From: Macrostomum hystrix
Lineage: Eukaryota > Platyhelminthes > Macrostomidae
Direction of reading: 5' to 3'
Length of the DNA: 64,000 nt
NCBI GenBank assembly: GCA_950097015.1
Contig: CATNEN010000038.1
Span: forward strand, 12,069,001 to 12,133,000
Shown: piece after piece, positions 31,901 to 41,579 of the stretch
Layout of the letters: every line of letters starts with the position of its first letter
Numbering within the stretch: the first letter of the stretch is position 1
Notes under the pieces: generated by a model
What the model saw: only the letters and a program-made list of their open reading frames with translations
The model's database searches: none
Told to the model about the DNA's origin: nothing
Translations under genes and position numbers: made by a program

Positions 31901-32937
31901 ATCGTCTTAAACAGGTTTCCAGGAATCGTGAATCGTCTTAAACAGGTTTCCAGGAATCATCAATCATCTTCAACAGATTTCTAGGAATAGTGAATCATCT
32001 TCCGTCCGAGATTTTTCCTCTGTTGTTAATTTTTGCCAACCCTAATACCTGCCTCAGGAGCCAGCCCGCCAGACCGCCCCAGCCAAGGAGGTGCTGCAGT
32101 CCGCCCAACTCGCCCGCGCCTTCCTGCTGCGCGGCCTGCGCGTACACAAGCGCAGCCGCCGGCTGCTATTCGGCCTGCTGCGCCTCGAGTGCGACCTGAC
32201 CGTCTGGCTCAACCGGCAGGGCCGTGACGACCTGCCCGCAGCTGCTGGCATCGACGCCGACTCCGTGGCAGCCGGTGAGCCGGCCGCTCTGGTGCTGACC
32301 GCCCTACTGGAGACAGTCGCCGAGCCGCCCATTGCGGAGGATCGCGACCTGCTGGCCGGCATGCTGGCAACGGTGCGAGATTGCCCTGTGCTGGCCGAGC
32401 GCTTCCTTGACGACCTGGCAACTCGGCTGGAGAGGGCGCTGCAACATACTGAGGACTCTGACATGCCGTCCGCCGCTGCCGAAGCCGCCGCAGCTCCAGC
32501 GGATCCCGATGCTGAATCTCTGCGCCAACTTGACGCCGCCGAAGGACTGGAAGCTATCCGACAAGTTTGGACCGCCGTCAGGTTGGTTGCCATGCTGTCT
32601 CTGGGATGATTGGCTGCCGACACAAACAAGCGTTTGTACCCCTAACTAATCTGTTCTCAGGGACACCGCCGGGGTTCGAGTCCTGCGTCGCTACTGCGAG
32701 CTGGAGGCAGCCGCGGGCGCCGCCTCCGCAGCCAGGGTGCGTCGCGAGTTCGAACGCCTGGCCAGCAGATTGGGAGCCGGCTGTGTTGACTACTGGATCG
32801 CTTACTTGCATTTCGAGGACAGCTGGGGCGACTCGGCCCTGATTGGCCAGCTGGACTGGCGGGCTAGGAAGTTTCTGAGGCCGGAGCTGCTGAATGCGTA
32901 CAATGCGGCGAGACTGTGCCCTCAGATTGCTGGCTGA
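28958..32937 (+). CDS. UTP6: UTP6, U3 snoRNA-associated / SSU processome protein
   Basis: Four exons: 28958-29140, 29929-30330, 32058-32581 and 32661-32937, all with GT/AG borders and consistent phases (0, 0, 2), giving 461 residues. UTP6 is a nucleolar HAT-repeat protein of the small-subunit processome needed for 18S pre-rRNA cleavage. The N-terminus (MAEFAEEQLEQQLPELQEL, then FEYRLQKREKRLRDYQAYAQ) matches the conserved U3_assoc_6 domain. Exon 2 (DRIEASIVQRLHRL, DLWLAAADWHWTDRLESRARWL) and exon 3 (ARAFLLRGLRVHKRSRRLLF) match the HAT region. Exon 4 (ARVRREFERLASRLGAGCVD, then YWIAYLHFE) matches the C-terminal HAT. It is shorter than the roughly 600-residue vertebrate protein, mainly in the middle, and has a basic insert at the end of exon 2. 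Intron 1 carries two SINEs and intron 2 a 31-bp minisatellite. The start is the ATG whose reading gives the conserved N-terminus. Confidence 0.9.
29188..29463 (+). mobile_element. SINE-A, tRNA-derived, copy 1
   Basis: A-box-like TAGCCTAGTGGTTAAAGTG and B-box-like CAGTTCGATTC head, then a body shared with 45286-45595 (CCAGTCCATGGACTGAACAG). It lies in UTP6 intron 1 and directly abuts a SINE-B. Confidence 0.8.
29464..29765 (+). mobile_element. SINE-B, tRNA-derived, copy 2
   Basis: Head GGCAGAGTGGTTAACGCG with B-box GAGTTCGATTCCG. Body GAAGGCTTGGGGCTTGTCCT, then CAGAATTGCCTCCTCGCTGG, ending in an ATT/ATA-rich tail. It follows SINE-A with almost no gap. Confidence 0.8.
30505..30780 (-). repeat. 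Diverged dispersed repeat, copy 1
   Basis: On the minus strand this matches 44800-44975 at moderate identity (CATATGGAT, TTCAAAGCCGTC, GATATTCA..GATTCTTG, TTGTTCTGTATAA blocks). It lies in UTP6 intron 2. A weak 89-codon frame is open but is not supported as a gene. Confidence 0.6.
30800..32005 (+). repeat. 31-bp minisatellite in UTP6 intron 2, GT...AG unit
   Basis: About 38 degenerate copies. The unit starts GTTTCTAGGAATCGTGAATC and ends GTCTTAAACAG, so the junctions read AAACAG|GTTTC in the sense direction of the gene. The array ends about 55 bp before the exon-3 acceptor. Confidence 0.95.
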
Positions 32938-33325
32938 CCCCCCGGAGCTTGTGAAATCCAAGAAGCAATCTAAAATACACAGCTTTCATGTTACCTTTAA
33001 TCAACAAGTCAGACATTTGGTTTACAAATTTGGCGCCTCAGTGTAAACAGCTTCTTGCTTTTTCTTTCTCTGCCCAAAGGCTGGATCTAAAGTTCTAAAC
33101 CTACATAAATACCTGAATTGATGGTTTAGAGGTTTAACAATAGGACCAGCAAGCCATTTTGCCGCCCGTTTTTATACCAAAGGGGAGAATTTCCCCTTTT
33201 CTTGATTCTTGATTTCTGAAAAAAACTGGCTGTGCCTGAATGCTAGCAGCGTTGGGTGGGGACTGATTGGTTGACAGACTAGACGCTGTTGTACTGTGCT
33301 TGAGCTGCGCCTAATATTTAGGCTT
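32938..33325. other. Downstream of UTP6, no feature seen
   Basis: It contains the presumed UTP6 3' UTR. No canonical AATAAA was found close to the stop, and nothing else is recognised. Confidence 0.45.
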
Positions 33326-33329
33326 GATC

Positions 33330-33645
33330 AATGAAATTGGAGAAATTCGCGACAGCGTGTCCATTGTGACCTATTTCCACCTTTTGTAGCCCTTTGAAGG
33401 TCCAGCAGTCCGTCTAGATAAAGGTAGGTCACCACCGAAGACGGAGATGATGCAGGCACATTCGGGTGGCATGCTAAGAAATTTTGAATGCCTGGCAAGG
33501 CCGTACTGAGGCGCAATGCAATAGGGGTGTATGAAAATTAAATATCTCGTCAGACTGAAGAGCTGGCGACTTGATTCTTGTTTCAGAAAATGCGCAAGAA
33601 AAAGTTGCTTCGTGTGCTTGCGTTGCTTCGTTTGGGTGCAGCGCA
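33330..33645 (-). repeat. Third, diverged, inverted copy of the 3.6-3.9 kb segment
   Basis: On the minus strand this follows 3612-3890 (CGAATGGAGCAACGC-like start, GAAACAAGAATCAAGTCGCC, then a 56-bp core at 33413-33468 with one mismatch to 3765-3820). The stretch between these blocks is diverged. It indicates a dispersed family rather than a single duplication. Confidence 0.8.
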
Positions 33646-33649
33646 AAAA

Positions 33650-35065
33650 AATGTCAGGGGGTGAGGGAAGGTGTGAAACGAGGCGGTGGGGAGGGAAGGT
33701 GTTAAAACGAGGCTGTTGGGATGGAGGGTGTTGAAACGAGGCTGTTGGGATGGAGGGTGTGAAACGAGGCTGTTGGGATGGAGGGTGTGAAACGAGGCTG
33801 TTGGGATGGAGGGTGTGAAACGAGGCTGTTGGGATGGAGGGTGTGAAACGAGGCGTTAGGGAGGGAGGGAAGGTGTTAAAACGAGGCTGGTAAACGGATG
33901 GTGTGAAACGAGGGGTGGGGAGGGCAGGTGTGAAACGAGGCGGTGGGGAGGGAGGGTGTGAAACGAGGCGGTGGGGAGGGATGGTGTGAAACGAGGCGGT
34001 GGGGAGGGATGGTGTGAAACGAGGCGGTGGGGAGGGAGGGTGTGAAACGAGGCGGTGGGGAGGGAGGATGTGAAACGAGGCGGTGGGGAGGGAGGATGTG
34101 AAACGAGGCGGTGGGGAGGGAGGATGTGAAACGAGGCGGTGGGGAGGGAGGGTGTGAAACGAGGCGGTGGGGAGGGGTGGTGTGAAACGAGGCGGTGGGG
34201 AGGGAGGATGTGAAACGAGGCGGTGGGGAGGGAGGATGTGAAACGAGGCGGTGGGGAGGGAGGGTGTGAAACGAGGCGGTGGGGAGGGATGGTGTGAAAC
34301 GAGGCGGTGGGGAGGGAGGATGTGAAACGAGGCGGTGGGGAGGGAGGATGTGAAACGAGGCGGTGGGGAGGGAGGGTGTGAAACGAGGCGGTGGGGAGGG
34401 ATGGTGTGAAACGAGGCGGTGTGGAGGGAGGATGTGAAACGAGGCGGTGGGGAGGGATGGTGTGAAACGAGGCGGTGGGGAGGGAGGGTGTGAAACGAGG
34501 CGGTGGGGAGGGATGGTGTGAAACGAGGCGGTGGGGAGGGAGGATGTGAAACGAGGCGGTGGGGAGGGAGGATGTGAAACGAGGCGGTGGGGAGGGAGGA
34601 TGTGAAACGAGGCGGTGGGGAGGGAGGGTGTGAAACGAGGCGGTGGGGAGGGATGGTGTGAAACGAGGCGGTGGGGAGGGAGGATGTGAAACGAGGCGGT
34701 GGGGAGGGAGGATGTGAAACGAGGCGGTGGGGAGGGAGGGTGTGAAACGAGGCGGTGGGGAGGGATGGTGTGAAACGAGGCGGTGGGGAGGGAGGATGTG
34801 AAACGAGGCGGTGGGGAGGGAGGATGTGAAACGAGGCGGTGGGGAGGGAGGATGTGAAACGAGGCGGTGGGGAGGGAGGATTTGAAAGGAGGCGGTGGGG
34901 ATGGAGGATGTGAAACGAGGCGGTGGGGAGGGAGGGTGTGAAACGTGGCGGTTGGGTGGGAGGGTGGGAAATGAGACGGTGGGGAGAGAGGGTATGAATT
35001 GAGACGTTGGGGAGAGAGGGTATGAATTGAGACGGTGGGGAGGGAGGGTGTGAAAAAAGGGAGGG
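33650..35065. repeat. 28-bp G-rich minisatellite
   Basis: About 50 copies of GAGGCGGTGGGGAGGGAGGA + TGTGAAAC, with GGG/ATG/GGA variants and degenerate edge units. The G runs could support quadruplexes on the plus strand. The 567-codon minus-strand frame is an artefact of the unit. Confidence 0.95.
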
Positions 35066-35600
35066 CGGGTACAAAGTGTGAGAAATAAAGAGTGGAAGGA
35101 AGAAGAGGTTTTTCCGGTGACTGATCTACGTACTAGGCAGTGGTACTCGTTCGTTATGGCAGCTTTGGATGCACCTTCAATTTAATTCAGAAATTTTGCA
35201 GTTTAATAAGATTATATTTGAGATTGTGTTTTTTTGTTTCTCTCTTCTTTGCCTCATGATTTTGTCAGCTCGACAATATACGTCGTAGCTCGACATTGTT
35301 ACAATAAAGTGCACATGTGAATCAGTAAATTTTCTCGCATGCAGTAACAAAAATTAATTTATTTGAACTTCGAGACAGTTTGAATAACAAATTACTAAAA
35401 GCACAAAGTATGCAGTTAGTACGAACAAAATAATTAATATTTATGTGGTCGCTGGTCGCATTGCCAGTGAATGTAAACAGAGATTAGACAATTTGATGTC
35501 AGAATTAAAATAATTCACCTGAACACACGTGCATTAAAAACACGGAAGATAGCAAAAAGATATTCTGTTCTTAACAATAACTGAGCAATTCTTAACTGAA
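35066..35600. other. AT-rich spacer, no feature seen
   Basis: Nothing recognised on either strand. Confidence 0.5.
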
Positions 35601-35604
35601 GGGT

Positions 35605-35752
35605 GTACACTGCCTGGCGATGAGAAAGTCAGCGCAGATGTACACGCCTGGGTGGCTGAGTCTATGCACAGGAGTCAGCGGAAAGTTGCATGCGGGTCGG
35701 CTATCACCAAATAATGTGCCATTGCCCACAGCCCTTATTTATTATTTTTAGC
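35605..35752 (+). mobile_element. SINE-B 3' fragment
   Basis: GATGAGAAAGTC..GCAGATGTACAC, AGGAGTCAGCG and AATGATGTGCC-like blocks match the downstream half of the SINE-B family. The tRNA head is missing. Confidence 0.6.
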
Positions 35753-35763
35753 GCTCCTTTATG

Positions 35764-35935
35764 GAGTTGTATCCTAGTGGTTAGAGCGTTGGACTCACGA
35801 CTTAAAGGTCGGAGGTTCGATTCCCGACTCCACTAGAACTAATTGTGTTCTTTAGCAAGACACTTAACTGTGTGCATTGCTTCAGTTCACCCAGCTGTTA
35901 AATGGGTCCCAGCGTTAGTTTGGGCAATTTAGTGT
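35764..35935 (+). mobile_element. SINE-A, 3'-truncated, copy 2
   Basis: Head TATCCTAGTGGTTAGAGCG and B-box GGAGGTTCGATTCCC, then the start of the body (TTAAATGGGTCCCAGCGTTA), where it stops. Confidence 0.75.
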
Positions 35936-36213
35936 GTAATATAAACGTTTTTTCTGAAAAAGGTAGATTTTAAGTCGCCGATACTAACCATGCAACAGAT
36001 TAGTTTCAGTTTTCCGTAAAAATTAACAAGGTTCATTTTGGCACACATGATATTAAGGCTCTTCAATTCATCTTAATAAATATAATGGCATCGAGATAAA
36101 AAATATTTTTATGTAAAATTTTAATAAACTCTTTTTATCTCTATTTAACAAATCAACGAAGCATTTTATACCTTAGTGAAAGAAGTTCTAGAAAACAAAT
36201 TTTCCATAGCCAA

Positions 36214-39200
36214 TCAGCGACCTCTGAGCACCTTCTCAAGTCCGATTAGCGGCGCTTCAAACATCAGCGAGGCCACAAAGGCCGCCATGTAAGCCAACAT
36301 TGCGTTTCCGAAGAATGCGTGGATCACAGAGAAATTGTCCCACACCAAGCCCTGCCTGCGGCTCAGATAGTAGGCCATCATCACCACCGGGTGCACCAGG
36401 TAGGCGCAGTAGGTCAGTCTGGACAAAGGAGCGAATAGCGGCTGCGAGAGCAGGCTGTTCACCCAGCCGCCGTTGCCAGTGACGCAGGCCACCGTTACCC
36501 AGGCAACGGCCGCGGCCCAAACTGGCCGATAGACGGCGTTGTAGAGCGAGGCCACGTCCTGGGACAGCTTAACACGGCCGCCGTCGACATCGTAGAGTCC
36601 GTAGGCGACGCTGAGGGCGGCTCCGGCTGCCAGAAGCCAGCCGAGCACAATGATCAGTCTGCGAGCAGAAAACAGGTTAAATTGTTTATCTGACAGGTGA
36701 GAATGTTATCTGACAGGTGAAAATGTTATCTGACAGGTGTAGATTCACTCTAATAGGTTTACATTCACTCCAACAGGTGTACATTCACTCCAACAGGTAT
36801 AGATTCACTCCAGGCTCACCTGTGAGGTCGCCAGCGCCTGCCATCAAGTCGGTGCAGCGCGTAGCCTGCCAGCACGCCCACCAGGTAGGGGGTGACGCGG
36901 AACCAGGGCTTGATGTAGATGCCGCTGAATTCTTGCATGATGCCAAAGAAGCCAACATTGAGACTGTTCATTGTGCTGTGAATGCCCATGGCCGTGACTG
37001 AGGCCAGCAGGAGGGCGAAGGTCGCGCCGATGCCCAGTGCGGGCTTGAAGGCCAGCAGCCCGAATAGAATGGGGCTGACAACGTAGAACTGCATATCATT
37101 GGCCAGGTACCACGACCAGCCCATGCACTGCGGTGTGGAGTTTGGCAGTTTGACAGCTATTGGTAATGTGTGACAGGTAAAAGCTTAGTCTAACAGGTAA
37201 AGTCTTGGTCTAACAGGTAAAGGCTTAGTCTAACAGGTAAAGGCTTAGTCTAACAGGTAAAGGCTTGGTCTAACAGGTAAAGGCTTAGTCTAACAGGTAA
37301 AGTCTTGGTCTAACAGGTAAAGGCTTAGTCTAACAGGTAAAGCCTTAGTCTAACAGGTAAATCCTATCTAACAGGTAAAGCCTATCTAACAGGTAAAGCC
37401 TATCTAACAGGTAAAGCCTATCTAACAGGTAAAGCATATCTAACAGGTAAAGCCTATCTAACAGGTAAAGCCTATCTAACAGGTAAAGCCTATCTAACCT
37501 ACCTATCTAAATGTTTCCTAAAGACTATTAATTCTCCATAGTATCAGTTCTGCATCTTAGAGTCCATGGACTAGGTCAGGTGCTTGAGATTATTATTTTA
37601 ACAAATTCAATTTTCTAAACAAATCGTGCAGGTCCTCACCCCGGCGCCGGAATCAGCGGAGAACAGGTTATTGATGTAGAGCGCATTCTTCCACCAGTCT
37701 GTTGGGCACTGCGAATCGATGCCGCTGGGCGCCTGCGGATACAGAGGCCCCTCGTAGACGTACTGGAATAGGCTGACGTAGGTTGCCATGACCAGCAGGT
37801 AGGGTGGGGTCAGGCGCCAGTACCTGTGCACGTAGAACATCAGCCAGTTGATCTTGCCCAAACCGCCGCCGAGTCGTTTCAATTCGCGAAAGAACAAATA
37901 AGTTGAGAGCAGGCCGCTGAGAACGAAGAAGCTGTCCACGGACACTGTGGCATTGGCGATCACCTGGAAGGTCCAGTCGTTCTGCCAGCCGGTGTACAAT
38001 TGCACCATGTTGTTGATGGAGCCGAATGCAAAATAGTAGGTGTGGCCAAGAATCACCCAGGACATCGAAAGGAAGCGCAGTCCGTGCACGCAGGTCAGGG
38101 TGCCCTCCGAGTGGCTCACGTCAACAATCTTGCGGGCGTTGGTGTACATCGAGAAGCACAGTAGCAGCCGCAAAAGCATGTCTGAGGGGATGGCATTGAA
38201 AAGTTTTACAGGTTGTTAAAGGGGATCAGGAGAATCGGATGGGATGATTTGATGGGATAATTGGATGGGATAATTGGATAGGATAATTGGCTGGGATAAT
38301 TGGATGGGATGATTGGATGGGATAATTGGATGGGATAATTGGATGGGATAATCGGATGGGATGATTTGATGGGATAATTGGATAGGATAATTGGCTGGGA
38401 TAATTGGATGGGATGATTGGATGGGATAATTGGCTGGGATAATTGGATGGGATGATTGGATGGGAAGATTGTATGGGATAATTAGATGGGATAATTAGAT
38501 GTGATAATTAGATGGGTCATTGGATGGGATACTTGGGTGGGAAGATTGGATGAAATGGGATAATTGGGTGCAATGATAGGATGGGATGATTACATGAAAA
38601 AAACCAAAAAATGGATCGAACAGGTGAGGAAACTAAGCTTAAAAAGGAATTTTTAAGTTTAAGAAGAAAATGTGATAAAAGTACTCACGCGGTCTGTCAG
38701 CGGCGATGCTGCCCTCACTGGCAGCTCGAGGACCTCCGTTGGCAACTCCATTGGCCAGTTCGTTGGCTCGGTGCTCGCTACCGACAGTCGGCTCGTCGTC
38801 GGCCTCATTAACCAGCAGCTGCTTGCCGGAGTTCAGCATGCCGCGACACGTCAGCCGGTAGGCCCGAGCAACGTCGTATGCTGTTCCAAGCAGCATCAGG
38901 CTGCCGAATACGCACAGCAGGATCCTGTCAAGTGGGGTTGCGGAGTGAATCACGTGACAGCGAGCCATGCCTCAGTAGGGGTTGCGGAGTGAATCACGTG
39001 ACACCGAGCCATGCCTCAGTAGGGGTTGCGGAGTGAATCACGTGACAGCGAGCCATGCCTCAGTAGGGGTTGCGGAGTGAATCACGCAGCCTTTGGAAGC
39101 ACCTCGCATTAGCTACAGCTGTGCAACTAAGTGTACATCTGACACAAAAGCGCCAGATGAATTTCCTATATTACCTCTCTGTTAATTCTATTTACAAAGC

Positions 39201-41148
39201 TTGCCAAAATCTGATAATCTAGACACGAAACCAAAACACTAACAGTACACAAACTTTTTCCTTCACAATTAATGAGACTTCACATTCTTCACGTGCGAAA
39301 TAATATTTTGTCAATCTCTGGAATTGTGCCAAAAATTTAAATCCAGAAATCTCGCCTTACGATTCTACTAGCTTAGTCTCACCTGACAAATCTACAAAAT
39401 CTCACACTACAAATCTCCAAAATCTCACCCTAAAAATCTACAAAATCTCACCCTACAAATCTCCAAAATCTCACCCTAAAAATCTACAATATTTCACCCT
39501 ACAAATCTACAAAATCCCACCCTACACATCTACTAAATCTCACACTACACATCTACAAAATCTCACCCTGCAATTATAAAAAATATTATCCTACAAATCT
39601 AAAATGTAAAATTTCAAGTCGTTACGTCATGCCGATAGCCGCGGATGTCCACGGCAGCTGGGCCCTCGGCCTGTGGCACTGCGTCGCCTGCGGTATGACA
39701 ACCAGGGACCGGTTAGTCGGCAGCAGCATCTGCAGCGGGCTGAGCAGCAACTGGGTGAGGTTGGTCACCTGCTCTGCTGAGCAGCTATCCGGCCAGCAGA
39801 GACCGAGCCGGAGGGCGCTTGACTCGAGCCCGCCGGCTGTCCGGCTGGACCCGCCAGTCTCGGCGACAGCCGTCAGGCAGTAGGATCCGCGAATCGGCAG
39901 CCGGCCGCGGCTGGCGTCGTTGATGACGATCGGATCGGAGCGGCCAACGGCCATGCACTGATCGTAGTTGCCGAGCCACAGCAGGGCGCCGTAGGCAAGG
40001 GCGGCTGGGGGCTTGGCGTCAGAGTCCAGGACTGGGGGGTCGGGTGCGGTGGAGTGTCACGTGACTATTATTTAAAGCGATACTCACGTGACTTTGTCAA
40101 GAAACTCAAAATAATCACGTGACTTGAACTTGAATAATTAAAATCGATACTCACGTGACTTGTTTAAAATAATCCGTCAAGAACCACTTAAAATTAAATT
40201 TTAACATTAAGTCACGTAACTTAAATGCCAAACAAGTCACGTGAGTATCGATTAGTACGATTAGTAGTAGTCGTAATTATTACTACTAATTATTACTACT
40301 TATTAGTACGATTCGATCGATACCGCAAATTTAAACTAATTAAATGGATACTCACGTGACTTCTTTCGAAAAGTTCTGTCAAGAATCATCTGACTTGAAT
40401 TTAAGTAAATTGTATCTATTCTCACGCAACTTTTTGTACACAAATAAGATCGATGATCACGTGACATTTTGTAAACACATAGAATCTATTGTTAAGAGGC
40501 TTGTTAGAAAATTCGGAACGAAAGTAATTACGCGAATTTTTTTAGTCGGGGTGGGGGTAGAGTTTGGGAGCTATCGTTTAGTAGGCAGTGAGTATTTAAA
40601 ATACCCCTGAGTAGTAATCTCCGCTGTTTTAAACTAAAAGCTAGGATTTCACAATGGAAAGTCTAACAATTAAAAAAAGTCCAATAACGATAGTCTGTGA
40701 TTATAGCTAGTAATTAAATACTAGATTGAAAGGGTAAATATTAGACCGAGATTCACTCACACTTCAAGGCCCAGGTCTCGCGTTTCACCAGAGCGTTAAA
40801 GAATGCCACCGTATGGTTGGCGCATGCCGATATTGTCCTATTGCCATCTCCGGCGACAACAGAAAATGCGTCACCGGTTGGCTTGACAACGCCCTGTCCT
40901 TCTAGAAAATGTTGCATAGCTTTCAAGAGGCCCTCCCTCAGGCTGTCCGCAGACATTAGGCGAGTCAGGGCTTCTTTGGACAGCTGCGACACACTCATTG
41001 ACTCCGACTCAAGCTCTACGGTGGATCTTGCGTGAGCCAGTCGGCTGCCAAACGACGCATAGTTGACTCCGACATTTCCTACAGCGGTGGCCGATGTAGC
41101 CAGCAGCAGCAGCAGCGATAATGGACCGGCTGGAATCTTGAACAGCAT
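36214..41148 (-). CDS. NRF-6-like membrane acyltransferase, 774 aa
   Basis: Six exons: 40761-41148, 39626-40031, 38689-38924, 37640-38181, 36820-37127 and 36214-36658. All borders are GT/AG and the summed length (2325) is in frame. The family is the C. elegans NRF-6 (nose resistant to fluoxetine) group, multi-pass membrane proteins implicated in drug and lipid transport across epithelia. Residues 1-22 are a signal peptide (IPAGPLSLLLLLATSATA). An extracellular NRF domain follows with paired Cys (LGNYDQCMAV, LGLCWPDSCS). Exon 3 starts with the first helix (ILLCVFGSLMLLGTAYDVA). From about residue 365 is an Acyltransferase_3 domain with CVHGLRFLSMSWVILGHTYY (R379 and H390 fit its conserved Arg/His), DSFFVLSG, YVHRYWRLTPPYLL, CMGWSWYLANDMQFYVVSPI and a final helix cluster ending LEKVLRGR. 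Every intron holds tandem repeats or a CACGTG cluster. The substrate is unknown. The start is the first ATG giving the signal peptide. Confidence 0.92.
36690..36812 (+). repeat. 20-bp minisatellite in intron 5, GT...AG unit
   Basis: About six copies. Units such as GTGAAAATGTTATCTGACAG and GTGTACATTCACTCCAACAG begin GT and end ACAG on the plus strand, antisense to the NRF-6-like gene. The array reaches to within a few bases of the exon-5 donor. Confidence 0.9.
37165..37497 (+). repeat. 20/18-bp minisatellite in intron 4, GT...AG unit
   Basis: About nine 20-bp units (GTAAAGGCTTAGTCTAACAG) followed by eight or nine 18-bp units (GTAAAGCCTATCTAACAG). Junctions read CTAACAG|GTAAAG on the plus strand, antisense to the host gene. 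Confidence 0.95.
38225..38600. repeat. 15-bp minisatellite in intron 3
   Basis: Units of GGATGGGATAATTGG with GCTGG, ATAGG and ATTTG variants, about 24 copies. Confidence 0.9.
38932..39087. repeat. 44-bp repeat carrying CACGTG, intron 2
   Basis: Three full units and one partial, each with TTGCGGAGTGAATCACGTGA. CACGTG falls at 38951, 38995 and 39039, exactly 44 bp apart. The first unit starts about 10 bp from the exon-3 acceptor. Confidence 0.95.
39365..39610 (-). repeat. Degenerate ~22-bp minisatellite, intron 2
   Basis: Read on the gene's strand the unit is GGTGAGATTTTGTAGATTTG plus a short TAG end. It repeats a GTGAG donor-like and TAG acceptor-like pair, offset by one G. Confidence 0.8.
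40058..40463. promoter_or_regulatory. Cluster of seven CACGTG palindromes, intron 1
   Basis: CACGTG occurs at 40058, 40085, 40116, 40152, 40238, 40353 and 40458. Most are in the longer form TCACGTGAC, with degenerate CACGTA/CACGCA copies between. This is the E-box core of bHLH-Zip factors, and the flanks fit the CLEAR motif of TFEB/MITF-type factors. The cluster lies in the first intron of the NRF-6-like gene and shares the motif with the intron-2 44-bp repeat. An enhancer role is inferred. Decay of an old tandem repeat is an alternative. Confidence 0.55.
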
Positions 41149-41575
41149 TTCAAACTACAGGACTAAGATCCGGAGAAAGTAAAAAAAGTGGAGCGGTTTA
41201 GTGAGCACATACGGCAGCAGTTATAGCGAGCCAGTTATCAGGTGAGCTGGGCTGCCCTATACTTATCTACTTCTCCTACTCAGTTCGGGGTACTCAGTGT
41301 CGAGTCTATGTGCTCTAGCTAGTCTAGCTAGATAACACACTCTGCATTAGTGGAGAGCAGGGAGAGAGAGAGAGACTGAGAGTGTCTGTATCTGCGATGT
41401 ACTTTTATATCGACTAAGGCTAATGAAGAATTTTCTATTCTGTCTTTTTGCTTAGATATAATTAGTTCTGGCACAAGGTTAACAGCACGCAACGAGTGAC
41501 GTGGGATCTATTTTAGTGCGCGTGAGCGTGTATGACGAAGGGAATGCACGAAACGAATAGCACTGTGTTAGTGAC
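41149..41575 (-). promoter_or_regulatory. Upstream region of the NRF-6-like gene
   Basis: Immediately upstream of the ATG on the minus strand is a pyrimidine run (CTTTTTTTACTTTCTCC) followed by TTAG and GTAG, with the last AG 6 bp before the ATG. This looks like a 3' splice site, possibly for spliced-leader trans-splicing or a 5' UTR intron. No TATA box is evident. Confidence 0.35.
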
Positions 41576-41579
41576 ACTG

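Noticed and set aside
32054-32629. Antisense 191-codon frame over UTP6 exon 3
   Set aside because: It is a shadow of the GC-rich exon. The sense frame joins its neighbours in phase and matches UTP6.
33371-35074. 567-codon minus-strand frame
   Set aside because: It is the translation of the 28-bp G-rich array running into a dispersed repeat.
35764-35840. Functional tRNA gene
   Set aside because: A and B boxes are present, but the acceptor stem does not pair properly and the sequence continues into a SINE body shared with other copies.
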